Below, piece by piece: positions 18,801 through 28,894 of a stretch of 64,000 nucleotides of DNA. Source of the stretch: Oscillospiraceae bacterium (GTDB taxonomy: Bacteria > Bacillota > Clostridia > Oscillospirales > Ruminococcaceae). Position 1 is the stretch's first letter; the number at the start of each line of letters is the position of its first letter. Both the position numbers and the translations under genes were made by a program. The DNA is taken from the NCBI GenBank assembly GCA_021200775.1, contig JAJQGB010000004.1, positions 1-64,000 on the forward strand, read 5' to 3'. The notes beneath the pieces were generated by a model. That model was not told where the DNA came from. It saw nothing but the letters and a program-made list of their open reading frames with translations, and did not search any database.

Positions 18801-20621
18801 ATGAAAAAACTCAGTGAACTATCTGTAATTAAAGACCTTCGCCGAAGCTGGGGCAGTATCGTCTACCTGATGAAGTACTTTAAGGGTCAGAAACACAGTG
18901 CGCTCTATATCTTCCTGCAAATACTTCTTACTGTGTTAGATGCCTTGGTGCCGGTGGTCTATATGATAATCCCCGGTCTTATCATCAACGAACTGTCTGC
19001 TGACAGGGATATTAAAGTGATCGTATTGCTTGCATCTGTTTTGGTGGCGGTTCCTCTTTTGAACCACCTGAAAGAAATGACTTTGCGTGTAAAGGCGAGT
19101 GAACTTTACCGTGAGCTTCGCCGTGCTTTTCAGGGAGAGCTTCAGTCATATGTTGCTGACATGGAATATGCTTCGCTTGAGGACCCGAAGGTTGCGGTTC
19201 AGCTTGACCGAATCGGAATGCACGCACCGAACGCCCCGCTTGAAATGTTCAGCTATATTCTCAGGCTCATCAACTCGTTTGTAAAGATTCTTGCGGTAAC
19301 TTCAATAATCGTATATCTGAATCCGGCAGTGATCATAGTTCTCTTGGCTATAATCGCTATCAACGCAGTTGTCACAAAGAAAATCAATGTTGCGAATTAC
19401 AACTTCGGCTTGGAGCAAAGCAAACTCAGCAATGAATATTGGAATGAATTTTATAACCTTACAAATTACTCGAAAGGTAAGGAAGTCCGTATATTCAGAC
19501 TAAAGGATTTCTTCGTCAACCGTTATACCCGTATCGGCAAGAAGCAGGATGATGTGTCGAAGAAACAGGATAAATTCGGCGCAAGGTGGAGAATGGTTCA
19601 CGCAGTCACAAGTGCCGTTCAGGAAGCGGTTTTGTATCTTGTTGCAATACTCAAGGTTCTGTTTGATGACCTGGCACTTGGTTCCATGACAATCTTTATG
19701 TCTGCGGCAAGCCAGTTCTCAAGTGCTGTAAGCGGAATCTTCAACGCTTATCTTGAAATATCTTCGTATTCGATGAATGTTGATGAAATGAAAGCGTTTC
19801 GCTCCCAGCCCACCATGCTTGAAAATAACGGTAACAAAATGCCTCTGTATGATAAACATTCTGTTATTGAGTTCAGAGACGTATCCTTCAAATATCCGGG
19901 AAGCGAACGCTACGCATTAAGACACCTCAGCGTTAAGATTCCCTGCGACCAGAAGCTCTGCATAGTTGGCGAGAACGGCTCCGGCAAAACGACGTTCGTC
20001 AAGCTTCTCACCCGTTTGTATGTTCCCACCGAGGGCGAGATTCTCCTTGATGGCATCAACATAATGGATTATGATTACGTCAAGTATCAGAGACTGTTCG
20101 CTCCCGTATTTCAGGATTTCTGCCGCTTCAATATGCCTCTTTCGCTCGGCATAGCCTGTGAAGAAAACTATGACACTGACAAGCTGAATAATGCAATAGA
20201 AAGAGCCGGAATAAAGCCTTTGGTTGACAGCTTGGAAAAGGGCGTGGATACATATGTCGGAAAGAATATCGACCCCACCGGCTTTGAGCCCTCAGGCGGT
20301 GAAGACCAGAAGATAGCCATAGCAAGAGCAATATACCATGATGCGCCTATTTATATCTTGGACGAACCCACAGCCGCATTAGACCCGTTTGCAGAGTATG
20401 AAATCTACACCAAATTCACCGAAATGATTACAGACAGAACGGCAGTCCTGATAACTCACAGAATGGCGGCAGTCCAGTTAGCCGAGAAAATCCTCGTCTT
20501 CCAGGACGGCAACATAGTAGAATCCGGCACGCATAAAGAGCTTTATGCCCAGGGCGGTCTTTACACTGAAATGTTCGACAAGCAGGCGGAGTTTTATATT
20601 AATGCGAAAGAAGAGGAGTAA
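18801..20621 (+). CDS. ABC exporter, fused TMD-NBD (1)
   Basis: N-terminal TM domain; Walker A GENGSGKTT; PSGGEDQKIAIARA; LDEPTAALDP. Confidence 0.9.
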   Translation: MKKLSELSVIKDLRRSWGSIVYLMKYFKGQKHSALYIFLQILLTVLDALVPVVYMIIPGLIINELSADRDIKVIVLLASVLVAVPLLNHLKEMTLRVKASELYRELRRAFQGELQSYVADMEYASLEDPKVAVQLDRIGMHAPNAPLEMFSYILRLINSFVKILAVTSIIVYLNPAVIIVLLAIIAINAVVTKKINVANYNFGLEQSKLSNEYWNEFYNLTNYSKGKEVRIFRLKDFFVNRYTRIGKKQDDVSKKQDKFGARWRMVHAVTSAVQEAVLYLVAILKVLFDDLALGSMTIFMSAASQFSSAVSGIFNAYLEISSYSMNVDEMKAFRSQPTMLENNGNKMPLYDKHSVIEFRDVSFKYPGSERYALRHLSVKIPCDQKLCIVGENGSGKTTFVKLLTRLYVPTEGEILLDGINIMDYDYVKYQRLFAPVFQDFCRFNMPLSLGIACEENYDTDKLNNAIERAGIKPLVDSLEKGVDTYVGKNIDPTGFEPSGGEDQKIAIARAIYHDAPIYILDEPTAALDPFAEYEIYTKFTEMITDRTAVLITHRMAAVQLAEKILVFQDGNIVESGTHKELYAQGGLYTEMFDKQAEFYINAKEEE

Positions 20622-20622
20622 T

Positions 20623-22446
20623 ATGTTCAAAAAGAAAGATAAAAAAGACCAGCAGGGATTCCTGCACACCGTCAAATCCACATGGTACATACTGTCATTC
20701 ATATGGCACAAGGACGGCGGGAAGCAGTATATCTCGATTTACTACTTTACAAGCATACTCAATGCCCTTGTGTGGAATATAACAATCATATTCCCCGGCT
20801 TAATTATCAACGAGCTTACCGGCGAGTGCAGGATGAGTGTTATCATTACATATGTTGCACTGATGGTACTGTTGCCGCTTGCAAATACCGGAATCAACAG
20901 CTTTCTGAGCTATCAAAGGGAGAAGGCAGAACAGCGGCTTGATTTCAGTACAAACGAGTATCTATATAATCACATCGCAAGAATGGATTATGAAACGCTC
21001 GAAAGCCCTGAAATTCAGAACTTGCAGGAAAGAGCGGAGGAAACTCTCGGCTCAATCGTAAGCGTTGTTGACCGCTTCGGCAATTTCCTGTCGGCACTTG
21101 TCAGCATCGTCACGCTGTCCGCTATTATCAGCACCCTGAACCCGTTGATTATCGTTGTAATCGCGGTTATCATCTGGATAAATTCGAGGATGACCAAGTA
21201 TACAAACGGAGTATCATTTGAACTCAACAAGATAATGCACAAGTTCGACAGAATCCAGTGGCTCTATCCTTTCATGCTTGCAAACTTCACCAATGCCAAG
21301 GAAATGCGGCTTTTCGACCTGAAGGACTATTTTATGGGACTTTGGAAAGAAAGCAAGGGTAAATCAAACAAAGTCATGATGAAGATGATTAAAAACTCAC
21401 AGTCGCTGAGATTCTTGCAGGGAATAACTGCTCTGATTCAGAAAACGCTCCTGTATGCTTACTTTATCTTCAATGTACTTTTCAGAGGCTTGTCTGTAGG
21501 TTCAATGACTATCTACATAACGACAACCGAGTCATATGCTTCTGCACTTACAAACGTCTTCTCAACTTATCTCGAACTTTCTCGCAAAAGCCTTAATATC
21601 GACGAGATGATAGCCTTCTTCAACCTTGAGCCGAAGCAGTATATGACCGGCACAAAGGAGCCTGTTTTCACAAAGGATTCCACAATAGAGTTCAGAAACG
21701 TCTGGTTCAGGTATCCGGGCAGCGAAAACTATGTTATCAAGGATCTCAGCCTCAAATTCAAGGGCAGTGACAGAATCTGCATAGTAGGCGAAAACGGAAG
21801 CGGAAAGACCACGTTTATCAAGCTTCTCACAAGACTCTACTTTCCTGACAAGGGCGAAATACTCCTGAACGGCATCAACATCAACGAGTACGACTATAAG
21901 AAGTATCAGAGACTATTCTCGCCGGTATTTCAGGACTTCATCACTTATTCTCTCAGCCTGAAAGCAAACATAATTCTTGGGCATGAGGAAGACCCGAAGC
22001 TTCTTGACGAAGTCTGCAACAAGACAGGAATCATCGACTTGGTAAGAAAGCTCCCGAAAGGCTATGACACTCAGGTCAACAAGTATGTTGACGAGTCTGG
22101 AATCGACCTTTCCGGCGGCGAGGGTCAGAGAGTTGCAATTTCAAGAGCCTTGTACCACGGCGGCGAGATTTACCTTCTTGACGAACCCACAGCGGCATTA
22201 GACCCGAATATTGAGTACGAAATCTATTCACAGTTCAACTCGATGATTCAGGACAAGTGTGCCGTCCTTATAACCCACCGCCTGTCCGCAGTTCAGCTCG
22301 CTGACAAGGTTGCAGTATTCCAGGACGGACATATAGTCGGCTATGGCACACATAAGGAGCTTTATGCTCAGGGCGGTCTTTACACAGAGATGTTCGATAA
22401 GCAGTCGGAGTTTTATGTTAAGGCGGCAAATGAGGAAAAGGGTTGA
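20623..22446 (+). CDS. ABC exporter, fused TMD-NBD (2)
   Basis: Walker A GENGSGKTT; LSGGEGQRVAISRA; LDEPTAALDP; GAGGAG RBS at the 20623 ATG. Confidence 0.9.
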   Translation: MFKKKDKKDQQGFLHTVKSTWYILSFIWHKDGGKQYISIYYFTSILNALVWNITIIFPGLIINELTGECRMSVIITYVALMVLLPLANTGINSFLSYQREKAEQRLDFSTNEYLYNHIARMDYETLESPEIQNLQERAEETLGSIVSVVDRFGNFLSALVSIVTLSAIISTLNPLIIVVIAVIIWINSRMTKYTNGVSFELNKIMHKFDRIQWLYPFMLANFTNAKEMRLFDLKDYFMGLWKESKGKSNKVMMKMIKNSQSLRFLQGITALIQKTLLYAYFIFNVLFRGLSVGSMTIYITTTESYASALTNVFSTYLELSRKSLNIDEMIAFFNLEPKQYMTGTKEPVFTKDSTIEFRNVWFRYPGSENYVIKDLSLKFKGSDRICIVGENGSGKTTFIKLLTRLYFPDKGEILLNGININEYDYKKYQRLFSPVFQDFITYSLSLKANIILGHEEDPKLLDEVCNKTGIIDLVRKLPKGYDTQVNKYVDESGIDLSGGEGQRVAISRALYHGGEIYLLDEPTAALDPNIEYEIYSQFNSMIQDKCAVLITHRLSAVQLADKVAVFQDGHIVGYGTHKELYAQGGLYTEMFDKQSEFYVKAANEEKG

Positions 22447-22469
22447 CAAATTTTTTCGGGGGGTATAAT
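22443..22469 (+). promoter_or_regulatory. Candidate promoter overlapping the ABC2 stop codon
   Basis: TTGACA, 15 bp spacer, TATAAT. Confidence 0.55.
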
Positions 22470-22525
22470 ATTAATTAGAAAAGGAGAAACAGTTATGAGT
22501 TAAAAATCGATGAAAGGGTGTATTT

Positions 22526-23077
22526 ATGCTGACAATATATTTAGCTCTTATTGACGAGCCGAGCGATAAGGAAAAGTTCACGGCTGTTTATAATCTCTAT
22601 AAGAACATGATGTTCAGAAAAGCTATGTCTATCTTGCACAACGAATCTATTGCAGAGGAAGCGGTGCAGGAGAGCTTTTTAAAAATCGCAAAAAATATTT
22701 CGAAAATTTCTTCTCCTGATTGCATTCAAACCCGAAATTTTATTGTTATTATAGTTAGGAACACTTCACTCAACATGCTCAAAAGCGAACACAGTGCATT
22801 CTCAGATGAGCTTGATGAAGACATCCCAGACATGAGCATGAGCGTTTTGAACAAGGTTATTTCAGATGATGGATATGAGTATCTCCTGAAGCTGATAGAT
22901 GACCTTGATGACATCTATAGCGATGCGCTTACGTTGAAACTTGTAATGGGCTATAGCAGTGAGGAGATTTCGGAGGTGTTAGGCGTTCCGAAAAACACCG
23001 TAATTTCTCGTGTGTCCCGTGGAAAGAAAATCTTGCAAAAGAAATTAGAGGAGTATTATGGAGAAGAGATGCACTAA
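22526..23077 (+). CDS. ECF-type RNA polymerase sigma factor
   Basis: AEEAVQESFLKIAKNI region 2-like; LVMGYSSEEISEVLGVPKNTVISRVSRGKK region 4-like. Confidence 0.85.
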   Translation: MLTIYLALIDEPSDKEKFTAVYNLYKNMMFRKAMSILHNESIAEEAVQESFLKIAKNISKISSPDCIQTRNFIVIIVRNTSLNMLKSEHSAFSDELDEDIPDMSMSVLNKVISDDGYEYLLKLIDDLDDIYSDALTLKLVMGYSSEEISEVLGVPKNTVISRVSRGKKILQKKLEEYYGEEMH

Positions 23078-23753
23078 CAGCGACGAAATTTTTGAAATAC
23101 TCTTGCGTGATGGACTCACAAAAAAGCTTAGTGAAGAATCTGAAACACTGATAACGGAATCCGAAAATCATGAGTTCAGTGAAAAGTTTTCAAAGAATAT
23201 CAGAAGAGCTACAAGAAGAATTGATAGCGACAAGCGCAGAAGAACCGCCTTGAAAGTTACATCTCGCTCACTTGTAACGGTTGCTTGTACTCTCGGCGTT
23301 GTATTCTGCCTGCTTCTCACTCAGCCACCTGTTTATGCCGCAGTGAATCAGGTGTTTAAGCAGGTTTTTGATGGGTACGACAAGTATTCTTTCGCTGATA
23401 GTTCGGAAGATGTGACTTTCAATGCCGAAATCAGACCTGATTACATTCCTGACGGCTATAAGCTGAGAACGGTATACTATGGCGATATCAATGTAGAAGT
23501 AACTTATGAGGATTATGACGGTCAGAGATTTTACTTTGATTACAGCTTGGCGACAGACGGAACCAGTTTTTCTACCGACAACGAAAACAGCACAGTTTCT
23601 GAATGCTTGATTGACGGCATCCAGTACTACTGCTATCAGACGCTTGATGAATACGGGCTGAATACTGTTGTGTGGATTGATGGCGGATATATCTTCAGTA
23701 TTTCTGCACAAATTGACACAGATGTTTTAGTGCAAATCGCTGAAAGTGTTTGA
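23058..23753 (+). CDS. Probable anti-sigma factor (single TM, DUF4367-like extracytoplasmic domain)
   Basis: Overlaps the sigma gene; one central TM; YIPDGYKLRTVYY... Confidence 0.7.
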   Translation: MEKRCTNSDEIFEILLRDGLTKKLSEESETLITESENHEFSEKFSKNIRRATRRIDSDKRRRTALKVTSRSLVTVACTLGVVFCLLLTQPPVYAAVNQVFKQVFDGYDKYSFADSSEDVTFNAEIRPDYIPDGYKLRTVYYGDINVEVTYEDYDGQRFYFDYSLATDGTSFSTDNENSTVSECLIDGIQYYCYQTLDEYGLNTVVWIDGGYIFSISAQIDTDVLVQIAESV

Positions 23754-23795
23754 TGCCTTGATTCTTGCATCAGAATTGAAAAGGGAGAACTACTT

Positions 23796-25295
23796 ATGAA
23801 AAAACTAATCGCAATAACTCTTGCTCTTATGCTCTTGGTGTCCTGTGGCAGTGTCGAGGAAGATTCTTTGGGTGGAGTAAACGACAACCTGTCCATGTTT
23901 GTCGATTACTCCGAGAATCAGATTTATGTCTACAACTCTGACACCGGCACTTCGTCGCCAATGCTGTCCGACTCTGTTTATGGCTTTACCTATGAGGATT
24001 ACGAGGCTCTTAATGAAAAATGGGAAATGATAGTGTGGTTTGATGTCCCGACCGTCAACGACAATTTCACTACAATTGCCTACTGGTCGAACAAGTACGT
24101 CGAAAATGGCGAAATGTCCCTGAACCCGGGCATCTGGATTGTGGATTTGTTGAGTGCCAGCGAGTACAGGCTTGATTTGGGTGAGCTTTCCCCGACGGTC
24201 GGCTATATCAATTGGATTGATAACGAAACCCTGATGTTTTCGACCGAAGAAGGGGAATTCTATAAGCTTAATCTCACCGACAACACACTTGAAACCCTGA
24301 ATCTTCCATCTGACATCTTTATCTGCGTCAGCAACGGGTATGCAGTTTACAAAACCGACAGTGCGATATTTGTGAACAATCTCGCTTTGAACGAATTGAC
24401 TGAATATGAAATCACAGAGCAGGTGAGCTTCGACAAGGTGTATGAGGAAAACGGAATCATCACTTTTAGCAGTCTTACAGACGGAAGCGTTTGGACTATC
24501 GATATGGGAAACGGCACAATTGATAAAGAAGAAACTGCCGAGCTTTCAGATTACATCGAATACTATGAGAGCGTCAACAGCCAATCGCTGATCCTGCCAG
24601 AGGATGTTGAAATCGTTGAGGCTGACACGGATGATTGGTTTCATAGCTTCATGAAATACGGCTTCACTGTCAGCGACATTAACGGCAACTATGCCTATGG
24701 GACATACTCAGATGTTGAGGAGGAGAAGAAATATTCGGCTGTTTACGACATCACGGCAGGTGAGTTCACTGAGCTCACAGAGCTTGAAGAGACCAATATG
24801 TCGTATTCTCTCGAAGAAGATGATATTGGTATGTCAGATATTATCGGTCTCGACAAAATTGTCAGCCCTGATACCATGTACGATGTCGAGAGAACCGACA
24901 ACTACATCGCTTTCAGAGCGGGCAATGATATGACTTCATATGTCTGTGAAATCAGAGATGATAGCGTCAAGGTGATAGCCAAAGGGACTAATATTTCGGT
25001 GACCTATGGAGTCACGGATGATTTCATCTTCTTTACTGAGAGCTACACCAAGCTGTCTTCGTCTGAAATGAGGGTATATGTTCTGGAAGTCGCCACCGGC
25101 GAGATTATCGCAGTCGACTTCACCTTGCCATTTGAAGAGCCATATATAACAGCTCTCTCGTCAACCTCTGAGGGAGGCATAAGAGTGAGACTTAACGAGA
25201 GAGAATCGAGCTATTCGCTTGAAGAATACGTCTACTATATGCCCCCGGAAGACATAGAAATAATGGCAACGGAGCTGTTCCGATTGTTAGCATAA
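23796..25295 (+). CDS. Lipoprotein, beta-propeller-like
   Basis: Lipobox LVSC; RBS GGGAG; repetitive all-beta-type sequence. Confidence 0.7.
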   Translation: MKKLIAITLALMLLVSCGSVEEDSLGGVNDNLSMFVDYSENQIYVYNSDTGTSSPMLSDSVYGFTYEDYEALNEKWEMIVWFDVPTVNDNFTTIAYWSNKYVENGEMSLNPGIWIVDLLSASEYRLDLGELSPTVGYINWIDNETLMFSTEEGEFYKLNLTDNTLETLNLPSDIFICVSNGYAVYKTDSAIFVNNLALNELTEYEITEQVSFDKVYEENGIITFSSLTDGSVWTIDMGNGTIDKEETAELSDYIEYYESVNSQSLILPEDVEIVEADTDDWFHSFMKYGFTVSDINGNYAYGTYSDVEEEKKYSAVYDITAGEFTELTELEETNMSYSLEEDDIGMSDIIGLDKIVSPDTMYDVERTDNYIAFRAGNDMTSYVCEIRDDSVKVIAKGTNISVTYGVTDDFIFFTESYTKLSSSEMRVYVLEVATGEIIAVDFTLPFEEPYITALSSTSEGGIRVRLNERESSYSLEEYVYYMPPEDIEIMATELFRLLA

Positions 25296-25311
25296 GAAAG
25301 GAAAGATAAAC

Positions 25312-27129
25312 ATGAAAAAGCCCGACAATCAAAAAGTAAAGAACACATGGAAGTGTACAAAGTTTGTGCTGTCCTTCGTTGTGGGAACGCCTAAAGGAAA
25401 GCTATATCTTTTCCTCAAAGGCTTAATATCAGTGCTACAGGCATTGATAACAGTCATGTACACGGTACTCCCCGGATGGATTATCAACGCACTTGTCGAT
25501 GGTGACAGCATCAGTATAGTGGTTCTGTACGTCGGTCTCTTGGTTTTAAATTCTCTAATCGCTTATGTTGTAAATTCATGGGGCGATTATTGGCTCAACA
25601 AAATCAGATGGGACTTGGACATCAGCTTTGAGTCGGATTTTTATCGCCATCTGATGACGATGGATTATGAGAATTTTGAGAATCCCAATATAATTGTTAT
25701 GAAAAATCGTGCCAGTGACACGTTAAGTGATATTATGAATTACACTGATCTCATATTCCAGGCAGTTACTGCTGTGTTCACTCTCATTGCAATTTCATCT
25801 ATCATTGCAACACTACACCCATTGATAGTGATTTTGATATTGACTATGGTGCTTATCAACTCGGCAGTTACGAAGAAGCTTAATGCGAAGCAATTTGAGC
25901 TGAACAAGGAAAATGCAGTTTATTCAAACCGTGACTGGGGATTAACCTACATGATGTACGAGCAGGCATATGGCAAAGAAAACAGGCTTTTCTCAGCAGG
26001 AGAATATCTCATAAGCCTTTTCAGAGAAAACAAGTATAAGTTTGCCAATATCATCATCCAGGGTAAGCGTTCATGGTCAATTGGTGGTATTGTCTCTACC
26101 ATCACCTCACTTGTACAACAAGTAGTTTTATACGCTTATCTCATTATCAGAGTCATATACTATTCACTTGCAATAGGCAGCATGACAATATATCTTTCGG
26201 CTGTCAGCCAGTTCTCATCGGCTTTGTCTAATGTATTCAATACATATCTGTCGCTTTCGGCTAAAAGCCTCAATATTCAGGAGTATCTCGAATTTATGTC
26301 GCTTCCAAGAAAGGGATATGGTTGCGGAACTGAAACACCTGTCTATGACAAGGACTCTACAATCGAATTTAAGAATGTTTCATTCAAATATCCCGGCAGT
26401 GAAGTATATGCTTTGAAAAATCTGAATCTCACACTCAAAGGCTCAGAGCATCTCTGCGTTGTCGGAGAAAACGGTGCTGGAAAATCAACATTCATAAAGC
26501 TTCTCACAAGGCTTTATACGCCGACCGAGGGAGAGATTTTGCTTAACGACAAAAACATAAACGAGTATGACTACGAAAAGTATCAGCGGCTGTTCGCACC
26601 TGTATTTCAGGATTACGTTGAGTATGAGTTGCCACTGGAGAAGAATATTACACTTACCGGCGAGCCGTGCGACGGTGAATGTCTTGACGAGGTCTGCAAG
26701 CGGTGTGGTCTTTCAAAGTTGGTGGAGAAGTTGCCGAAGGGTTATGACACATATGTCGGAAAACTTGTTGACGAAGAAGGCTTCAAGCCATCGGGAGGGG
26801 AAGGACAGCGTATTGCAATCGCAAGAGCACAGTATCACGGAGGCGAAATCTATCTCTTGGATGAACCTACTGCCGCACTTGATCCAAACGCCGAGTACGA
26901 AATCTACTCACAGTTCAACTCAATGATTCAGGACAAGTGTGCCGTCCTGATAACTCATCGCCTGTCCGCAGTTCAGCTCGCCGACAAGGTAGCAGTCTTC
27001 CAAGACGGACATATGGTCGGCTATGGCACGCATAAGGAGCTTTACGCTCAGGGTGGTCTCTACACTGAAATGTTCGACAAGCAGTCGGAGTTCTACGTAA
27101 AAGCTAATGCAGAAAAAAGCGAGGAATAA
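25312..27129 (+). CDS. ABC exporter, fused TMD-NBD (3)
   Basis: Walker A GENGAGKST; PSGGEGQRIAIARA; LDEPTAALDP. Confidence 0.9.
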   Translation: MKKPDNQKVKNTWKCTKFVLSFVVGTPKGKLYLFLKGLISVLQALITVMYTVLPGWIINALVDGDSISIVVLYVGLLVLNSLIAYVVNSWGDYWLNKIRWDLDISFESDFYRHLMTMDYENFENPNIIVMKNRASDTLSDIMNYTDLIFQAVTAVFTLIAISSIIATLHPLIVILILTMVLINSAVTKKLNAKQFELNKENAVYSNRDWGLTYMMYEQAYGKENRLFSAGEYLISLFRENKYKFANIIIQGKRSWSIGGIVSTITSLVQQVVLYAYLIIRVIYYSLAIGSMTIYLSAVSQFSSALSNVFNTYLSLSAKSLNIQEYLEFMSLPRKGYGCGTETPVYDKDSTIEFKNVSFKYPGSEVYALKNLNLTLKGSEHLCVVGENGAGKSTFIKLLTRLYTPTEGEILLNDKNINEYDYEKYQRLFAPVFQDYVEYELPLEKNITLTGEPCDGECLDEVCKRCGLSKLVEKLPKGYDTYVGKLVDEEGFKPSGGEGQRIAIARAQYHGGEIYLLDEPTAALDPNAEYEIYSQFNSMIQDKCAVLITHRLSAVQLADKVAVFQDGHMVGYGTHKELYAQGGLYTEMFDKQSEFYVKANAEKSEE

Positions 27130-27136
27130 AAATATT

Positions 27137-27178
27137 TTGAATCAGTCTGAGGGTCAAATCTCAGGCTGATTTTATATT
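27137..27178 (+). terminator. Rho-independent terminator
   Basis: AATCAGTCTGAG/CTCAGGCTGATT stem-loop and T-rich tail. Confidence 0.75.
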
Positions 27179-27212
27179 GCCGCCAGGTTCTAAAATAATC
27201 CCGTTTTACTTC

Positions 27213-27240
27213 TTGACATTCCCGAAATATATGCTAAAAT
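27213..27240 (+). promoter_or_regulatory. Promoter of the DUF1292-GH8 pair
   Basis: TTGACA, 16 bp spacer, TAAAAT. Confidence 0.65.
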
Positions 27241-27274
27241 ATACCCTAATGGTTCAGAAAAAGGAGGCTCCAAA

Positions 27275-27553
27275 ATGGCTGACAGAGCTATTATAACCGC
27301 ACTCGGCGAGAACGACGAAATCATCGATTGTGACGTCCTGTTCACATTCAAGAACACCGCAACCAATCGTTGCTACATCGTTTATACCGAGAACACATAT
27401 GACGAAAACGGAGACATTGAGGTCTTTGCCTCAATCTTCGACCCCGACGACAAAACTCTCACCTTCCGCCCGATTGAAACTGAGGAGGAATGGGCAATCT
27501 TGGAGTCAAAGCTTCGGGAGTATGAGAGAAGCAAAGAGCAGTCTGAATCCTGA
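27275..27553 (+). CDS. DUF1292-like protein (YrzB-type)
   Basis: Short acidic protein with the pattern DCDVLFTFKN...YIVYTENTYDENGDIEVFAS. Confidence 0.75.
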   Translation: MADRAIITALGENDEIIDCDVLFTFKNTATNRCYIVYTENTYDENGDIEVFASIFDPDDKTLTFRPIETEEEWAILESKLREYERSKEQSES

Positions 27554-27577
27554 CTGCCCTTTTGAAAGGAACATTAC

Positions 27578-28738
27578 ATGAAGAAATATCGCAATATTTT
27601 ATCTGAGCTCGGAATCTCAGAGCAAGAGATTGACGAGAAAATCAACGAATCATTTGAGACGATGTTTTTCGCACCACGTGATGTGAGCATCTATCGTGAG
27701 ACGACCGATGGCATGGGCTACATGGAGGACACCGGCAACATCGACGCCAGAACCGAAGGAATGTCCTACGGCATGATGATGGCAGTTCAGATGGACAGAC
27801 AGGACATTTTCGACCGCATCTGGAAGTGGTCGATGACGAATATGTATCTCTATGAAGGCAGATGTGCCGGTTATTTTGCCTGGTCCTGTGCTCCCGATGG
27901 AACGAAAAACGCCTATGGTCCTGCGCCCGACGGAGAAGAATATTTCGCAATGGCTTTAATCTTCGCTTCCCACCGCTGGGGAGACGGGGAGGGAATATAT
28001 AACTATTCCGAATGGGCTAAACAGATTCTTCATGACTGCATCCACCGTAATGGCGAAGGCGACAAACCTGGGCAGACGATGTGGGATTTAGATAACCACC
28101 TTATCAAGTTCATTGTAGAGGTTGACTTTACCGACCCGTCATATCATCTTCCTCACTTCTATGACCTGTTCGCTGAAAACTGCGACGAGTGCGACCGTGA
28201 ATTCTGGAAGGAAGCGGCTTCTGCGTCAAGAGAGTATCTCCATCACGCCTGCCATCCTGTAACAGGTCTTTGTGCAGACTATTCAGCCTATTCCGGCGAA
28301 CCGATGATTTTTCCGGAGGATAAGCCTTTCTGGAATCCACAGGCATTCTATCGCTATTATTCCGACTCCTACAGAACTGTCATGAATATGGCGCTTGATA
28401 CCTCCTGGAATGCCGTCGACCCATGGCAGTGCGAAAATGCCGCAAAAGTACAGACCTTCTTTGAGAGCCTGGGCGACAATTGGCACAGGGTTCCGCTTCG
28501 TGACGGCACGCTTCTTGACGAAGAGGCTATGCACCCGGTTGGTATAATCGCTTCAAATGCCGCCGCATCGCTTGCTTCGTGGCAGGAAGGCGCTTCTGAG
28601 GAAGTTATAGAACGTGCAAAGAGATGTGTCCTGAAGTTCTGGAACACACCCTTGCGAACTGGCAACCGCCGCTACTACGACAACTGCCTTTACTTCTTCG
28701 CTCTTCTCATGCTCAGCGGACGCTACCGCCAGTGGTAA
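27578..28738 (+). CDS. GH8 family, probable reducing-end xylose-releasing exo-oligoxylanase
   Basis: DARTEGMSYGMMMAVQ, FAWSCAPDG, GPAPDGEEYFAMAL are GH8/Rex-like. Confidence 0.85.
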   Translation: MKKYRNILSELGISEQEIDEKINESFETMFFAPRDVSIYRETTDGMGYMEDTGNIDARTEGMSYGMMMAVQMDRQDIFDRIWKWSMTNMYLYEGRCAGYFAWSCAPDGTKNAYGPAPDGEEYFAMALIFASHRWGDGEGIYNYSEWAKQILHDCIHRNGEGDKPGQTMWDLDNHLIKFIVEVDFTDPSYHLPHFYDLFAENCDECDREFWKEAASASREYLHHACHPVTGLCADYSAYSGEPMIFPEDKPFWNPQAFYRYYSDSYRTVMNMALDTSWNAVDPWQCENAAKVQTFFESLGDNWHRVPLRDGTLLDEEAMHPVGIIASNAAASLASWQEGASEEVIERAKRCVLKFWNTPLRTGNRRYYDNCLYFFALLMLSGRYRQW

Positions 28739-28749
28739 CAAAAATATAT

Positions 28750-28780
28750 CGGTGGGAATCCCAATTCCCGCCGAATTTTT
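28750..28780 (+). terminator. Rho-independent terminator
   Basis: TCGGTGGGAA/TTCCCGCCGA stem plus TTTTT. Confidence 0.75.
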
Positions 28781-28803
28781 ATGCTATTTTCAGCCAAAAG
28801 CTG

Positions 28804-28832
28804 TTGATTATGCGCCGAAAACAGTGTATAAT
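28804..28832 (+). promoter_or_regulatory. Promoter of the fucO-like gene
   Basis: TTGATT, 17 bp spacer, TATAAT. Confidence 0.65.
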
Positions 28833-28894
28833 TATTTTATGTGATGGGGTTCAATGCGCCTCATCGAAAAAGATTTTAAGGAGTGTTTATAATT

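Noticed and set aside
22496-22504. ATGAGTTAA mini-ORF (Met-Ser-stop) with AAGGAG upstream, before the sigma gene
   Set aside because: Could be a minimal leader ORF, but one occurrence with no conservation evidence is too weak.
18707-22512. Shared 13-mer TTAAAAATCGATG at 18707-18719 and 22500-22512
   Set aside because: AT-rich; one copy is in a promoter spacer and the other in a 5' UTR, so no common positional logic.
27330-27581. Second ORF overlapping the DUF1292 gene in another frame (83 aa)
   Set aside because: Low-quality composition, no RBS, fully overlapping a better-supported gene.
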